A DNA stretch of 64,000 nucleotides from AP-15 sp963698995 (GTDB taxonomy: Bacteria > Pseudomonadota > Alphaproteobacteria > ATCC43930 > CGMCC-115725): the NCBI GenBank assembly GCA_963698995.1, contig CAVOTD010000055.1, positions 1 to 64,000 of the forward strand. Direction: 5' to 3'. The notes under the pieces were generated by a model. It had not been told where the DNA came from. It ran no database searches and saw nothing but the letters and a program-made list of their open reading frames with translations. Below are positions 12,215 through 20,265 of this stretch, piece by piece; position 1 is the stretch's first letter, and each line of letters begins with the position of its first letter. The translations under genes and the position numbers were made by a program.

Positions 12215-12337
12215 CGATCGGTCTCGCATCAGTCCAAGGTTTGGCCGACGGGCGAGATATTTGCGGGAAATTCGCCGAATGGGCAAGTGCCGCCGGGAAG
12301 TCAACGCCTCGAATCGCAGAATTAGCTTGCACATATA

Positions 12338-12355
12338 AAGATATCTGGATATCTT
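12338..12355. promoter_or_regulatory. Palindromic operator AAGATATC-TG-GATATCTT upstream of the methionine genes
   Basis: A perfect 8-bp inverted repeat with a 2-bp spacer lies 26 bases before the ArsR-methyltransferase start and 123 bases before the divergent mlaA start. The preceding bases extend it on the left (ACATAT-AAAGATATC). ArsR-type regulators bind such short AT-rich palindromes as dimers, so autoregulation of the downstream operon is the natural reading. That this protein binds it is inference. Confidence 0.65.
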
Positions 12356-12384
12356 GCTGACATTGCGACGGAGAGATCTCAGTG

Positions 12385-13386
12385 ATGGAGTCCCTTTTGG
12401 CTACGCTGCGCGCGGTGGCCGAGCCGACCCGCCTCCGGCTCGTCGTCCTCTGCGCGCGCGGCGAGCTCACCGTCAGCGAGCTGACCCAGATCCTCGGGCA
12501 GAGCCAGCCGCGCGTGTCGCGCCATCTGAAGCTGTTGTGCGAAGCCGGCCTCCTCGATCGCTTCCGCGAGGGCAGTTGGGTGTTTTATCGCCTGAGCCAA
12601 TCGGGGCCGGCAAGTGATCTGGCGCGCCAGCTCGTCGCGGCGTGCGACGATGCCGACCCGACCATCGCTCTTGATCTCCAGCGACTGAGCGCAATCAAAC
12701 GCCAGCGTGCCGATCTCGCCAGCGCCTACTTCCGTGAGAATGCCGATCGCTGGCATTGCATTCGTTCGCTCTACATCGACGAACGCGAGGTCGAGACGGC
12801 GCTGGTCGAGATCATCGCCGCGGCCGACCCTCGCGATCTGTTGGATATCGGCACCGGAACCGGGCGCATGCTCGAAATTCTGGCACCGCGGGTCGAGCGC
12901 GCGCTCGGCATCGACCAGTCTCGCGAGATGCTGTCCGTTGCGCGGGTCAATCTCGAGCGGGCCGGGCTCGAAAACGGCTCGGTCCGGCTCGGCGATATGT
13001 ATCAGCTGTCCCTGCCCGACGCTTCGTTCGATGCGGTGGTGATCCATCAGGTGCTGCATTACGCCGACCGGCCGGCCGCGGCGATCGCCGAGGCGGCTCG
13101 CGTCCTGCGGCCCAACGGCGTCCTCGTGCTGGTCGACTTCGCCCCGCATGCGCTCGAATATCTGCGCGACGAGCACGCCCATCGCCGGCTCGGCTTTTCC
13201 GATCCCGAGGTGGCGGAGTGGTGCCGCGTTGCCGGTCTCGATCCCGGTTCAGCGCAACATCTGCCGGGCGATCCGTTGACCGTGGTGATCTGGACCGCGC
13301 AGCGGCCGGCGACGGCAAATCTGCGTTTCGCGCAAGATTTTCAGGACGGAGCGCCGGCGGCGCTCCTCGAAGGGGAATTTCGCTGA
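12385..13386 (+). CDS. ArsR-type regulator fused to SAM-dependent methyltransferase
   Basis: About 333 residues in two parts. Residues 1-95 form an ArsR winged helix ('LRAVAEPTRLRLVVLC', recognition region 'QSQPRVSRHLKLLCEAGLL'); no metal-binding cysteine pair of the ArsR/SmtB sensors is seen. From about residue 140 there is a class I methyltransferase with SAM motif 'DLLDIGTGTGRMLEILA', 'ALGIDQSREMLSVAR' and 'DAVVIHQVLHYADRP'. Fusions of this kind sit beside metF in many alphaproteobacteria and are thought to sense SAM or SAH for methionine-cycle control. The stop overlaps the metF start (TGATG), so the two are translationally coupled. GGAGAG at 12370-12375 serves ATG 12385 or the adjacent GTG 12382. 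Confidence 0.88.
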   Translation: MESLLATLRAVAEPTRLRLVVLCARGELTVSELTQILGQSQPRVSRHLKLLCEAGLLDRFREGSWVFYRLSQSGPASDLARQLVAACDDADPTIALDLQRLSAIKRQRADLASAYFRENADRWHCIRSLYIDEREVETALVEIIAAADPRDLLDIGTGTGRMLEILAPRVERALGIDQSREMLSVARVNLERAGLENGSVRLGDMYQLSLPDASFDAVVIHQVLHYADRPAAAIAEAARVLRPNGVLVLVDFAPHALEYLRDEHAHRRLGFSDPEVAEWCRVAGLDPGSAQHLPGDPLTVVIWTAQRPATANLRFAQDFQDGAPAALLEGEFR

Positions 13387-14336
13387 TGCCACAAAACTTT
13401 AGCCAGAGATCCGACCTTGGGCCGTTGCGCGGCCTGCTCGCCGCCGATCCGGTCATCGATTTTGATGCCGGCCCGCCACGCGTCTCATTTGAATTCTTTC
13501 CGCCCAAGACGGCCGAGATGGAAGCCAGACTTTGGGAGGTGGTCCAGCGTCTCGAACCATTGGGCCCGCGCTTCGTCTCGGTGACTTACGGCGCCGGCGG
13601 CTCGACCCGCGAGCGCACCCACGCGACCGTCCGGCGAATTCGCCAGGAGACGATGCTCGAGCCGGCGGCTCACCTGACCTGCGTTGCCGCAACCCGGAGC
13701 GAAATCGACGCGGTTGCGCAGGAATATTGGGAGGCCGGGATCCGTCACATCGTGGCGCTGCGCGGCGACCCACCGGGCGGGGCGCAAGGCTATGAGCCGC
13801 ACCCGGACGGTTACCCCTACGCCGCCGATCTCGTGGCCGGGCTGCGCAAGGTGGCTAATTTCGAGATCAGCGTCGCCGCCTATCCCGAGACCCATCCCGA
13901 GGCGAGCAGCGCCGATCACGATCTCGATAATCTGAAGTGCAAGCTCGATGCCGGCGCCAGCCGGGCGATCACCCAATTCTTCTTCGACGTCGATTTGTTC
14001 TTGCGCTTCCGCGATCGCGCGCACGCCGCGGGCATCCGGGTGTCGATCGTGCCGGGCATTCTTCCCGTCACCAATTTTGCTCAGCTGAAGCGGATGGCGG
14101 GCACCTGCGGCGCCTCTATCCCCATTTGGATGGCCGGGCATTTCGAGGGGCTCGACGACGATCCCGAGACCAGGCGGCTCGTCGCGGCGTCGCTCGCCGC
14201 CGAGCAGTGCCGCCGGCTGCACGCCAACGGGGTCCACGAATTTCACTTCTACACGCTGAACCGGGCCGATCTGACCGTCGCGATCTGCCACCTGCTCGGG
14301 GTGCGCGCAAAAAAGCCCGCGGTGGCGGTGGTTTGA
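13386..14336 (+). CDS. metF: MetF, 5,10-methylenetetrahydrofolate reductase
   Basis: An intact 316-residue FAD enzyme that reduces methylene-THF to methyl-THF, the methyl donor for the cobalamin methionine synthase encoded next. Family markers: 'PRVSFEFFPPKTAEME' at the N-terminus with the catalytic Glu, 'FVSVTYGAGGSTRERTHATV' and 'ALRGDPPGG' for the FAD and folate sites, 'ISVAAYPETHPEA', and 'KLDAGASRAITQFFFD'. It overlaps the upstream regulator by one base and is followed 88 bases later by metH, so all three likely form one transcription unit under the palindrome at 12338. Confidence 0.95.
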   Translation: MPQNFSQRSDLGPLRGLLAADPVIDFDAGPPRVSFEFFPPKTAEMEARLWEVVQRLEPLGPRFVSVTYGAGGSTRERTHATVRRIRQETMLEPAAHLTCVAATRSEIDAVAQEYWEAGIRHIVALRGDPPGGAQGYEPHPDGYPYAADLVAGLRKVANFEISVAAYPETHPEASSADHDLDNLKCKLDAGASRAITQFFFDVDLFLRFRDRAHAAGIRVSIVPGILPVTNFAQLKRMAGTCGASIPIWMAGHFEGLDDDPETRRLVAASLAAEQCRRLHANGVHEFHFYTLNRADLTVAICHLLGVRAKKPAVAVV

Positions 14337-14370
14337 TGCGAGCCCACTCGGACTCTCCCCCACAAAATTT

Positions 14371-14400
14371 CCCTCTCCCCCGCAATGTGGCGGAGAGGGG
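14371..14400. repeat. REP-like imperfect palindrome between metF and metH
   Basis: CCCTCTCC...GGAGAGGGG with a short loop. The same kind of GC-rich palindrome occurs at 35005-35043, and a related one at 52428-52454. It lies inside the probable metF-metH transcript and may tune mRNA stability or be a REP insertion. Confidence 0.55.
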
Positions 14401-14424
14401 CTCTTTGGTTGCGCATTCCTAATC

Positions 14425-17400
14425 ATGACGCATTTCCTCGACTACCTTGCCGATCACGTCGTGCTCTGCGACGGCGCGATGGGCACGCAGGTGCAGGCGC
14501 GCAGTCTCGATATCGAACGCGATTTTCTCGGCAACGAGAACTGCACCGAGATCCTCTGCGACAGCCGCCCCGACCTGGTCCGCGAGATCCACCGGGGCTA
14601 TCTCGACGCCGGCTGCGATGCGGTGCAGACCAACAGCTTTGGCGGCTCGCCGATCACTCTCGGCGAGTTCGGCCTCGCCGACCGGACCTTTGCACTGAAC
14701 CGCCGCGCCGCCGAACTGGCGCGTGAGGCGATCGCCGAATTCGCCGCATGACGGCCGCACCCGCTTTGTGCTCGGCTCGCGTCGGGCCGGGCACCCGCCT
14801 CCCTTCGCTCGGCCATATCGCTTATCAGCAGCTCGAGGACGCGCTCGCGCTGCAATGCGCCGGGCTGATCGACGGCGGCAGTCGACGCGATCCCGATCGA
14901 GACCTGCCAGGACCCGCTGCAGATCAAGGCGGCGGTCAACGGCGCCAAGCGGGCGGCCGCGGACGCGGCCGCAGAGGACATCCCGATCCTGGTCCAGCGT
15001 GACGGTCGAGACCACCGGAACGTTGCTGGTCGGCGCCGACATCGCCGCCGCCGCGACGATCGTTCGTGCGCCCTCGACGTGCCGGTGATTGGCCTCAATT
15101 GCGCGACCGGCCCGCGCGAGATGGCCGAGCACGTCAAATGGCTCGGCGAAAACTGGCCTGGGCATATCTCGGTGCAGCCCAACGCCGGGCTGCCGGAGCT
15201 GGTCGCCGGGCATACCCATTACCCGCTCGGCGCCAGCCGAGCTCGCGCAATGGCTCGAGCGCTTCGTCCTCGAGGACGGGGTCGGCATGATCGGCGGCTG
15301 TTGCGGCACCGAAGCGGCGCACATCGCCGCGCTCGACGCGATGTTGCGGCGCGTCGGGCGCGACCGCCCGCGGCCGTGCCGCGCCAGCGGAAGCCGGCCT
15401 GGGCGGCTTCGGTCGCCTCGCTCTATGGGCAAGTGCCGCTGCGCCAGGAGAACGCCTATCTGTCGATCGGCGAGCGCTGCAACGCCAACGGCTCGCGCAA
15501 ATTCCGCCAGTTGCAGGACCAGGGCGATTGGGACGGCTGCGTCGATATGGGACGCGAGCAGGTCAAGGAGGGCTCGCACACGCTCGATCTGTGCACCGCC
15601 TTTGTCGGGCGCGACGAGGTCGCCGACATGACCGAGGCGGTGACCCGGATGCGCGGCGCGATCAATGCCCCGCTGGTCATCGACTCGACCGAATATCCGG
15701 TGCTCGAAGCCGCCCTCAAGCTCTATGGCGGGAAGCCGATCATCAACTCGATCAATTTCGAGGATGGCGAGGAAGCTGCCGACAAGCGGTTGAAGCTCGC
15801 CCGGCGCTTTGGCACCGCCATCATCGCCTTGACGATCGACGAGACCGGCATGGCGAAGGAGGTCGAGCACAAATTGCAGGTGGCGCGGCGACTTTATGAC
15901 TTCGCCTGCGGCCGGCACGGCCTGCCGCCATCGGACCTGCTGTTCGATCCGCTGACCTTCACGATCTGCACCGGCAATGCGGACGATCGCAAGCTCGGCC
16001 TCAATGGACGTTGGAGGCGATCGAGCGGATCTCCAAAGATATGCCGGAGTGCCAGATCATTCTGGGCCTGTCGAACATCTCGTTCGGGCTGAACCCGCCG
16101 GCGCGGCATGTGCTGAATTCAGTCTTTCTCGACCATGCGCTGCGCCGCGGGCTGACCGGCGCAATTGTCCATTTCTCGCGCATCGTGCCATTGCACAAGA
16201 TCCCGGAAGAGGAGGTGCGGGTCGCCGAGGATCTGATCTTCGACCGCCGGCGTGACGGCTACGACCCGCTGCAGGCCTATATCGCGCTGTTCGAGAACCG
16301 CGCCGCCGAGAAGAGCGAAAAGAAGGGCCGCCCGGAAAAGCTCGAGGACCGTCTCGCCCAGCGCATCGTCGACGGCGACCGGCAGGATCTCGAAGCCGAT
16401 CTCGATCTCGCGATGCAGAGCTATAAGCCGCTCGACATCATCAACAACATCCTGCTCGACGGCATGAAGACGGTCGGCGATTTGTTCGGCGCCGGCAAGA
16501 TGCAGCTGCCCTTCGTGCTGCAATCGGCCGAGACGATGAAGGCGGCGGTTAAATTCCTCGAACCGCATATGGAGCGGGTCGAGGGGCAGGAGAGGGGCAC
16601 GGTCGTGCTGGCGACGGTACGCGGCGATGTCCACGACATCGGCAAGAACCTCGTCGACATCATTCTGACCAACAACGGCTATCGGGTCATCAATCTCGGC
16701 ATCAAGCAGCCGATCGGCGCAATCCTCGAAGCCGCGGTCACCCACAAGGCGCATGCCGTCGGCATGTCGGGGCTGCTGGTCAAATCGACGGTGGTGATGC
16801 GCGAGAACCTCGAGGAGATGAGCCGGCAGGGGCTCAGTGTGCCGGTGATGCTGGGCGGCGCCGCCTTGACCCGGCGCTATGTCGAGGAGGATTGCGTCAA
16901 GGCCTATGCCGCGGGCCGCGTCGCCTATGCGCGCGACGCGTTTGACGGGCTCGGCCTGATGGACAAGATCGTCAACAACAATTTCGACGCGCATTTGGAG
17001 GAGGTCAGGCGCAAGAGCGCGGGGCGGCCCGTCAACCAGAGCCGCAAGCTCGGCCGCGCCGCCGACCCCAAGCCGATGCGCCCGGTCGATGTCGAGGAGA
17101 TCCGTCTGCGCCGGGCTGAATTGACCCGCAATGTGGCGGTCCCCGAGCCGCCCTTCTGGGGGCCGCGGACGATCGCGCGGGTGCCGGCCAAGGCGGTGAT
17201 GCCGTACCTCAACGAACGCATGCTCTACCAATTCCAGTGGGGTTACCGCAAGGACGGAAGATCACTGGCCGAATACCGCGAATGGGCCAAGGACGAATTG
17301 CGCCCGGTATTGCGGCGCATCCTCGACATTGCGATCCGCGAGGACATCCTGGTGCCGCAGGCCGCCTACGGCTATTGGCCGTGCGCCGCCGAAGGCAATG

Positions 17401-17930
17401 ACGTGATCCTCTACGATACCGACGGGCAAAAGGAGCTGACCCGCTTCTCGTTCCCGCGCCAGAACAAGGAGGGCGGCCTCTGCATCGCCGATTTCTTCCG
17501 TGACGTCGCCAGCAACGAGCGCGATGTCATTGCGCTGCAGGTCGTGACGATGGGAAGGCGGGCTTCGGAAGCGGCACGCGAATGGTTCGCCGACAACCGC
17601 TATCAGGATTACCTCTATCTGCACGGCCTCTCGGTCGAGATGGCCGAGGCCTTTGCCGAATACCTGCACAAGCGCGTCCGCGGCGAATTGGGCTTTGCCG
17701 CCGAGGAAGCCCGCGACCCCGAGGCGATGCTGGCGCAAGGCTATCGCGGCAGCCGCTACTCGTTCGGCTACCCGGCCTGCCCCAACCTCGCCGACCAGAA
17801 GCAGCTGCTGGCGCTACTGGGCGCCGAGGAGATCGGCATCACCCTCTCCGAAGAAGACCAGCTCGATCCCGAGCAATCGACCTCGGCGATTGTCGTCCAC
17901 CACCCCCAGGCGAAGTATTTTTCGGTGTGA
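14425..17930 (+). CDS. metH: MetH, cobalamin-dependent methionine synthase, about eight frameshifts
   Basis: All four modules are present in order. The homocysteine domain has 'LCDGAMGTQVQ' and the zinc motif 'MIGGCCGTEAAHI'. The pterin domain has 'LSIGERCNANGSRKFRQL' and 'PLVIDSTEYPVLEAALK'. The B12 domain has the cobalt-ligand motif 'GDVHDIGKN' (about 16624). The activation domain runs from 'LNERMLYQFQWGYRKDGR' to 'HPQAKYFSV'. Total length would be about 1168 residues, which is normal. The first 1.6 kb is broken by indels near 14748, 14783, 14880, 14998, 15073, 15235, 15370 and 16005. From 16011 on, 1.9 kb is clean. Each break preserves similarity in the next frame, and all catalytic motifs survive. 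Partial copies of its 3' end lie at 18345 and 20266. Confidence 0.93.
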
Positions 17931-17952
17931 TCCGTCGCCGACCCTTGCAACC

Positions 17953-17989
17953 ATTCCCGGTTTTTCCCGGTGGAACCGGGAATTTTTTT
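17953..17989 (+). terminator. Rho-independent terminator after metH
   Basis: Perfect 10-bp inverted repeat ATTCCCGGTT / AACCGGGAAT with an 11-base loop, followed directly by a run of T, 23 bases after the metH stop codon. It fits the end of the regulator-metF-metH transcript. Confidence 0.8.
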
Positions 17990-18073
17990 CGATTTTCGTT
18001 GCTTACCCACCATTCGGGCGCGAAAAACGTGAGCGAATTCAAACGCTTGCGGCCAAATTCCCGTAGCAACGAG

Positions 18074-18127
18074 AACCGGGGAATTTGTCCGATTAACCGG
18101 GGAATAATTCCGCGGAACCGGGAATTA
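18074..18127. repeat. Three direct AACCGGG(G)AAT repeats at 21-bp spacing
   Basis: AACCGGG occurs at 18074, 18095 and 18116, exactly 21 bases apart, each followed by GAAT or AAT. The same core forms the right arm of the metH terminator at 17974. In one frame the units would encode repeated 'NRG/NRE' heptads, but that ORF has no convincing start. The exact 21-bp phasing (two helical turns) is iteron-like; function unknown. Confidence 0.5.
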
Positions 18128-18344
18128 CGGGAAAAGCTACCGCAGCCTCGGAATCTCTCGGGAATGGCCGAGCAGCAAAAAACAAATAGAAGGAGAAACA
18201 TCTCGAATCCAATAGTAAATGATCTAATTCACGGGGTTAATCTTACCGCGAAACTTGGTCTTTTGTGCGGCGGGGCTCCCCGCGAAGTGGCCCAGGCCGT
18301 GAACAAACATCCGCGCTAGTGCACTCGTCGCGGATGGCTATCGC

Positions 18345-18502
18345 GTCTGCACCCCCACCCGGCCGATCCGAATCTGCTGTTGGCGCTATTGGGCGCCGAT
18401 GAGATCGGCACTACGCTTTCCGAAGAAGACCAGCTCGACCCCGAACAATCCACCTCCGCGATCGTCGTCCACCACCCCCAGGCCAAATACTTCTCGGTGT
18501 GA
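18345..18502 (+). pseudogene. Partial second copy of the metH 3' end
   Basis: About 50 codons read 'NLLLALLGADEIGTTLSEED', then 'QLDPEQSTSAIVVHHPQAKY', then 'FSV' and TGA. The genuine metH C-terminus (17790-17930) is nearly the same in protein but differs at many third positions, for example GAACAATCC against GAGCAATCG. It therefore diverged before arriving here or came from a related strain's metH. Everything upstream of the last 50 codons is missing. There is no start codon or ribosome site. Confidence 0.85.
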
Positions 18503-18579
18503 CGCACATCGCCGGGCCGCGCCGTTCCGGGCGTGTTGCAGATGCTGTCCGTGCAACCGCTATTTCGCGGCAACTTAGG

Positions 18580-19029
18580 TCAGCAATCTTCGTTTGCAAA
18601 ATCTGGTTCGATATCGGCCGGCAGCCGACACAACGCCGCGGTCGCGGCCGAAGGAATGGAGGGGTATGGGGCGCCGGGTAGACCGCGCCAAAATAAGGTT
18701 GCGTGTGCCCGCAGGTTTCTGCGTTCCATGATGTCACGCAGCTCCTTTAGCCGGCGGTCTTGATCAGCGAAAGGGGAAATCAGCCTTTCCAGCGCGTTAA
18801 GATGGTCGGTCAAATCTTTGCTCTGAATTTTGTGCTTTGTGCTGAAATACCAGACGCCGGTCTTACCGGTGACTTCAGGGCTACGGGGACCGGGCCGGTA
18901 TGTCTCACCTTTCTTGTAGGCACGAGTCGGATGTTCCTTGACGACACGAGAGATCTCATCCGGGTCAAGCTCGTTGCCGACGAAGCGCAGTGTGGCGAAC
19001 GTTCTAATTGTGTTCTCAGAGTTCGTCAT
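18580..19029 (-). CDS. DUF4279 family protein
   Basis: 149 residues starting 'MTNSENTIRTFATLRFVGNE', followed by 'LDPDEISRVVKEHPTRAYKK', 'GVWYFSTKHKIQSKDLTDHL' and 'LERLISPFADQDRRLKELRD'. This layout (a beta-strand start, the 'P-x-x-A-x-x-K-G' turn, a 'W-x-x-S' block) is that of DUF4279, a small cytoplasmic family of unknown role often found in accessory DNA. Its ATG lies inside the last codons of the gene at 19016-19225, so the pair is translationally coupled. The C-terminal 30 residues (Ala/Pro-rich) look less conserved and could follow a frameshift. It is part of the accessory segment flanked by metH 3' copies. Confidence 0.65.
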   Translation of the reverse strand: MTNSENTIRTFATLRFVGNELDPDEISRVVKEHPTRAYKKGETYRPGPRSPEVTGKTGVWYFSTKHKIQSKDLTDHLNALERLISPFADQDRRLKELRDIMERRNLRAHATLFWRGLPGAPYPSIPSAATAALCRLPADIEPDFANEDC

Positions 19030-19225
19030 AGATATTACCGAGCGGATCACCCTGCTCATCTGTGACCGTGCCATCATCATAAATGATAACGCGGTCCGTA
19101 GCACGAAGATTGCCTGCCGACTTAATTTCGTGAATCGCATCGCCGAGTTGCCAGTGCTGAATGCGGAGCCGATCGCTGACGTATCTCGGCGGATTTCCTC
19201 GCTGGTCCCAAATGACACGTGCCAT
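19016..19225 (-). CDS. Small unknown protein coupled to the DUF4279 gene
   Basis: 69 residues: 'MARVIWDQRGNPPRYVSDRL', 'RIQHWQLGDAIHEIKSAGNL' and 'TDRVIIYDDGTVTDEQGDPL', ending 'GNIYDEL'. Charged, soluble, no membrane segment or signal peptide. Its stop overlaps the DUF4279 start by 14 bases, which strongly suggests joint translation. The size and tight coupling recall toxin-antitoxin or immunity pairs, but nothing in the sequence proves that. Confidence 0.55.
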   Translation of the reverse strand: MARVIWDQRGNPPRYVSDRLRIQHWQLGDAIHEIKSAGNLRATDRVIIYDDGTVTDEQGDPLGNIYDEL

Positions 19226-19413
19226 GCGCGGGCTTATAGCTCACGCGCAAATCGATCGTTAGGGATTGGGCGTCCCGCGACCCGATCGCAATCTATGCAG
19301 AAGCCGTCAACGCCGCGCCCCCCGCCCTGATCACCCCTCCGTTAACCCAGCGCCACCCTTTTTCGTGTAGAACCAACCCATAAAAGCTAACGCTGGCGCG
19401 AGTAGACAAGCCA

Positions 19414-19623
19414 ATGATGTCTCCCGAGGAGTTCATTGCCAAATGGCGAGGGACGACGCGTACAGAGCGGTCGGCTGCTCAGGAACATTTCCTCGATCTG
19501 TGCGTCCTCCTCGGAGTACCAAAGCCAGCCGATGTGGATCGGCATGGCACCGAGTACACCTTCGAAAAGTCCACCCGGAAGATTGGCGGCACCGCCGGTT
19601 TTGCCGATGTATGCCAGTATTAG
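19414..19623 (+). pseudogene. 5' stub of an MmeI-like (type IIL) restriction-modification gene
   Basis: The 69 codons 'MSPEEFIAKWRGTTRTERSA', 'AQEHFLDLCVLLGVPKPADV' and 'DRHGTEYTFEKSTRKIGGTA', ending 'GFADV', match the extreme N-terminus of large MmeI-like fused nuclease-methyltransferases ('W-x-x-S/T...ERSA-x-QEHF-x-DLC-x-LLG...Y-x-FEK'). Similarity ends at about 19611 and a TAG follows at 19621. The remaining 850 or so residues (nuclease, methylase and target-recognition parts) are absent from the window, so the gene is a remnant. It marks this segment as former defence or mobile DNA. Confidence 0.65.
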
Positions 19624-19672
19624 GTAGTCCGATGAGTAGCGTGCGGTTGCGGCGGCTTATTGAGCATGTGCT

Positions 19673-19918
19673 TCAATAGCTCGTCGCTACAGCGCGCCGT
19701 TTCCTCGGGACTGTATTCTTCCTCAGATTGGCATTTCCTCGGAGGTGATTGGCTAGAAACTTATATAAATGCTTAATGATTGTATTTGCCATAACTTGGT
19801 TTGCTTCGCCGTTCTCTACTGAATGACGGGCCACAATCCATTCATAGGTGGCCTTGAAATCCTCGGCTGAAATGGATGTTAGCGACGGTCTCGTGAGACC
19901 TTTACGGGGGCGGCGCAT
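19673..19918 (-). CDS. Small unknown protein in the accessory segment
   Basis: 81 residues beginning 'MRRPRKGLTRPSLTSISAED' with 'FKATYEWIVARHSVENGEAN' and 'IIKHLYKFLANHLRGN' in the middle. Basic ends around a helical core. Upstream, in another frame, codons for 'MRDDLLREEHCAGVLTEVGE' and 'RLITRYVDSA' run from ATG 20022 to about 19933. That frame stops at 19879 and overlaps this ORF, so the two may be one protein of about 115 residues split by an indel. No family recognised; the pattern resembles small phage or island proteins. Confidence 0.4.
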   Translation of the reverse strand: MRRPRKGLTRPSLTSISAEDFKATYEWIVARHSVENGEANQVMANTIIKHLYKFLANHLRGNANLRKNTVPRKRRAVATSY

Positions 19919-20022
19919 GTTCGCAAGCTTATCGCGGAATCCACATATCGCGTAATTAAGCGTTCGCCAACTTCGGTAAGCACGCCAGCACAGTGTTCCT
20001 CGCGTAGGAGGTCGTCACGCAT

Positions 20023-20178
20023 CTACTCACTAACGACCCGCGAATCGATCACGGTCGGCTTCTGCCACGGCCCAAGCACCACCCAACCGCTATCGGCTCT
20101 GCGTAACTCTAAGCCAAGCACCAGAGCTTTCAGCAGCTCTATACCAGCTTCGCCCAGCCGAGTAAGCGGGGCGCTCAT
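20023..20178 (-). CDS. Short ORF of 51 codons in the accessory segment
   Basis: It reads 'MSAPLTRLGEAGIELLKALV', 'LGLELRRADSGWVVLGPWQK', 'PTVIDSRVVSE' and TAG. The next ORF starts at ATG 20022, directly after that stop, which is the spacing expected in an operon of small genes. A perfect hairpin lies 27 bases upstream of its start. The amino acid composition looks coding, but I recognise no family. Confidence 0.4.
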   Translation of the reverse strand: MSAPLTRLGEAGIELLKALVLGLELRRADSGWVVLGPWQKPTVIDSRVVSE

Positions 20179-20204
20179 CGCCCGCCCGCCTTGCGCCGGC
20201 CTGT

Positions 20205-20239
20205 CGTAGGAGATACTACAGGTGGTAGTATCTCCTACG
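20205..20239. repeat. Perfect 15-bp inverted repeat with 5-base loop
   Basis: CGTAGGAGATACTAC, loop AGGTG, then GTAGTATCTCCTACG. There is no T-run on the metH side, so it is not a standard terminator. It sits at the right edge of the accessory segment, 26 bases before the third metH 3' copy begins, and upstream of the small leftward ORFs. It could be an operator, an element end or a recombination site. Confidence 0.65.
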
Positions 20240-20265
20240 TCAGGTGCATAATTCCCCTAATCTGG

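Noticed and set aside
12756..14336. 526-codon frame joining out-of-frame regulator sequence to metF
   Set aside because: Only the part from 13386 is real MetF. The upstream 210 codons are an Arg-rich alternative frame of the regulator's methyltransferase domain.
14337..14424. Riboswitch (cobalamin or SAH type) before metH
   Set aside because: Only 88 bases are available and they hold a REP-like palindrome. I see no B12-box or SAH-riboswitch core.
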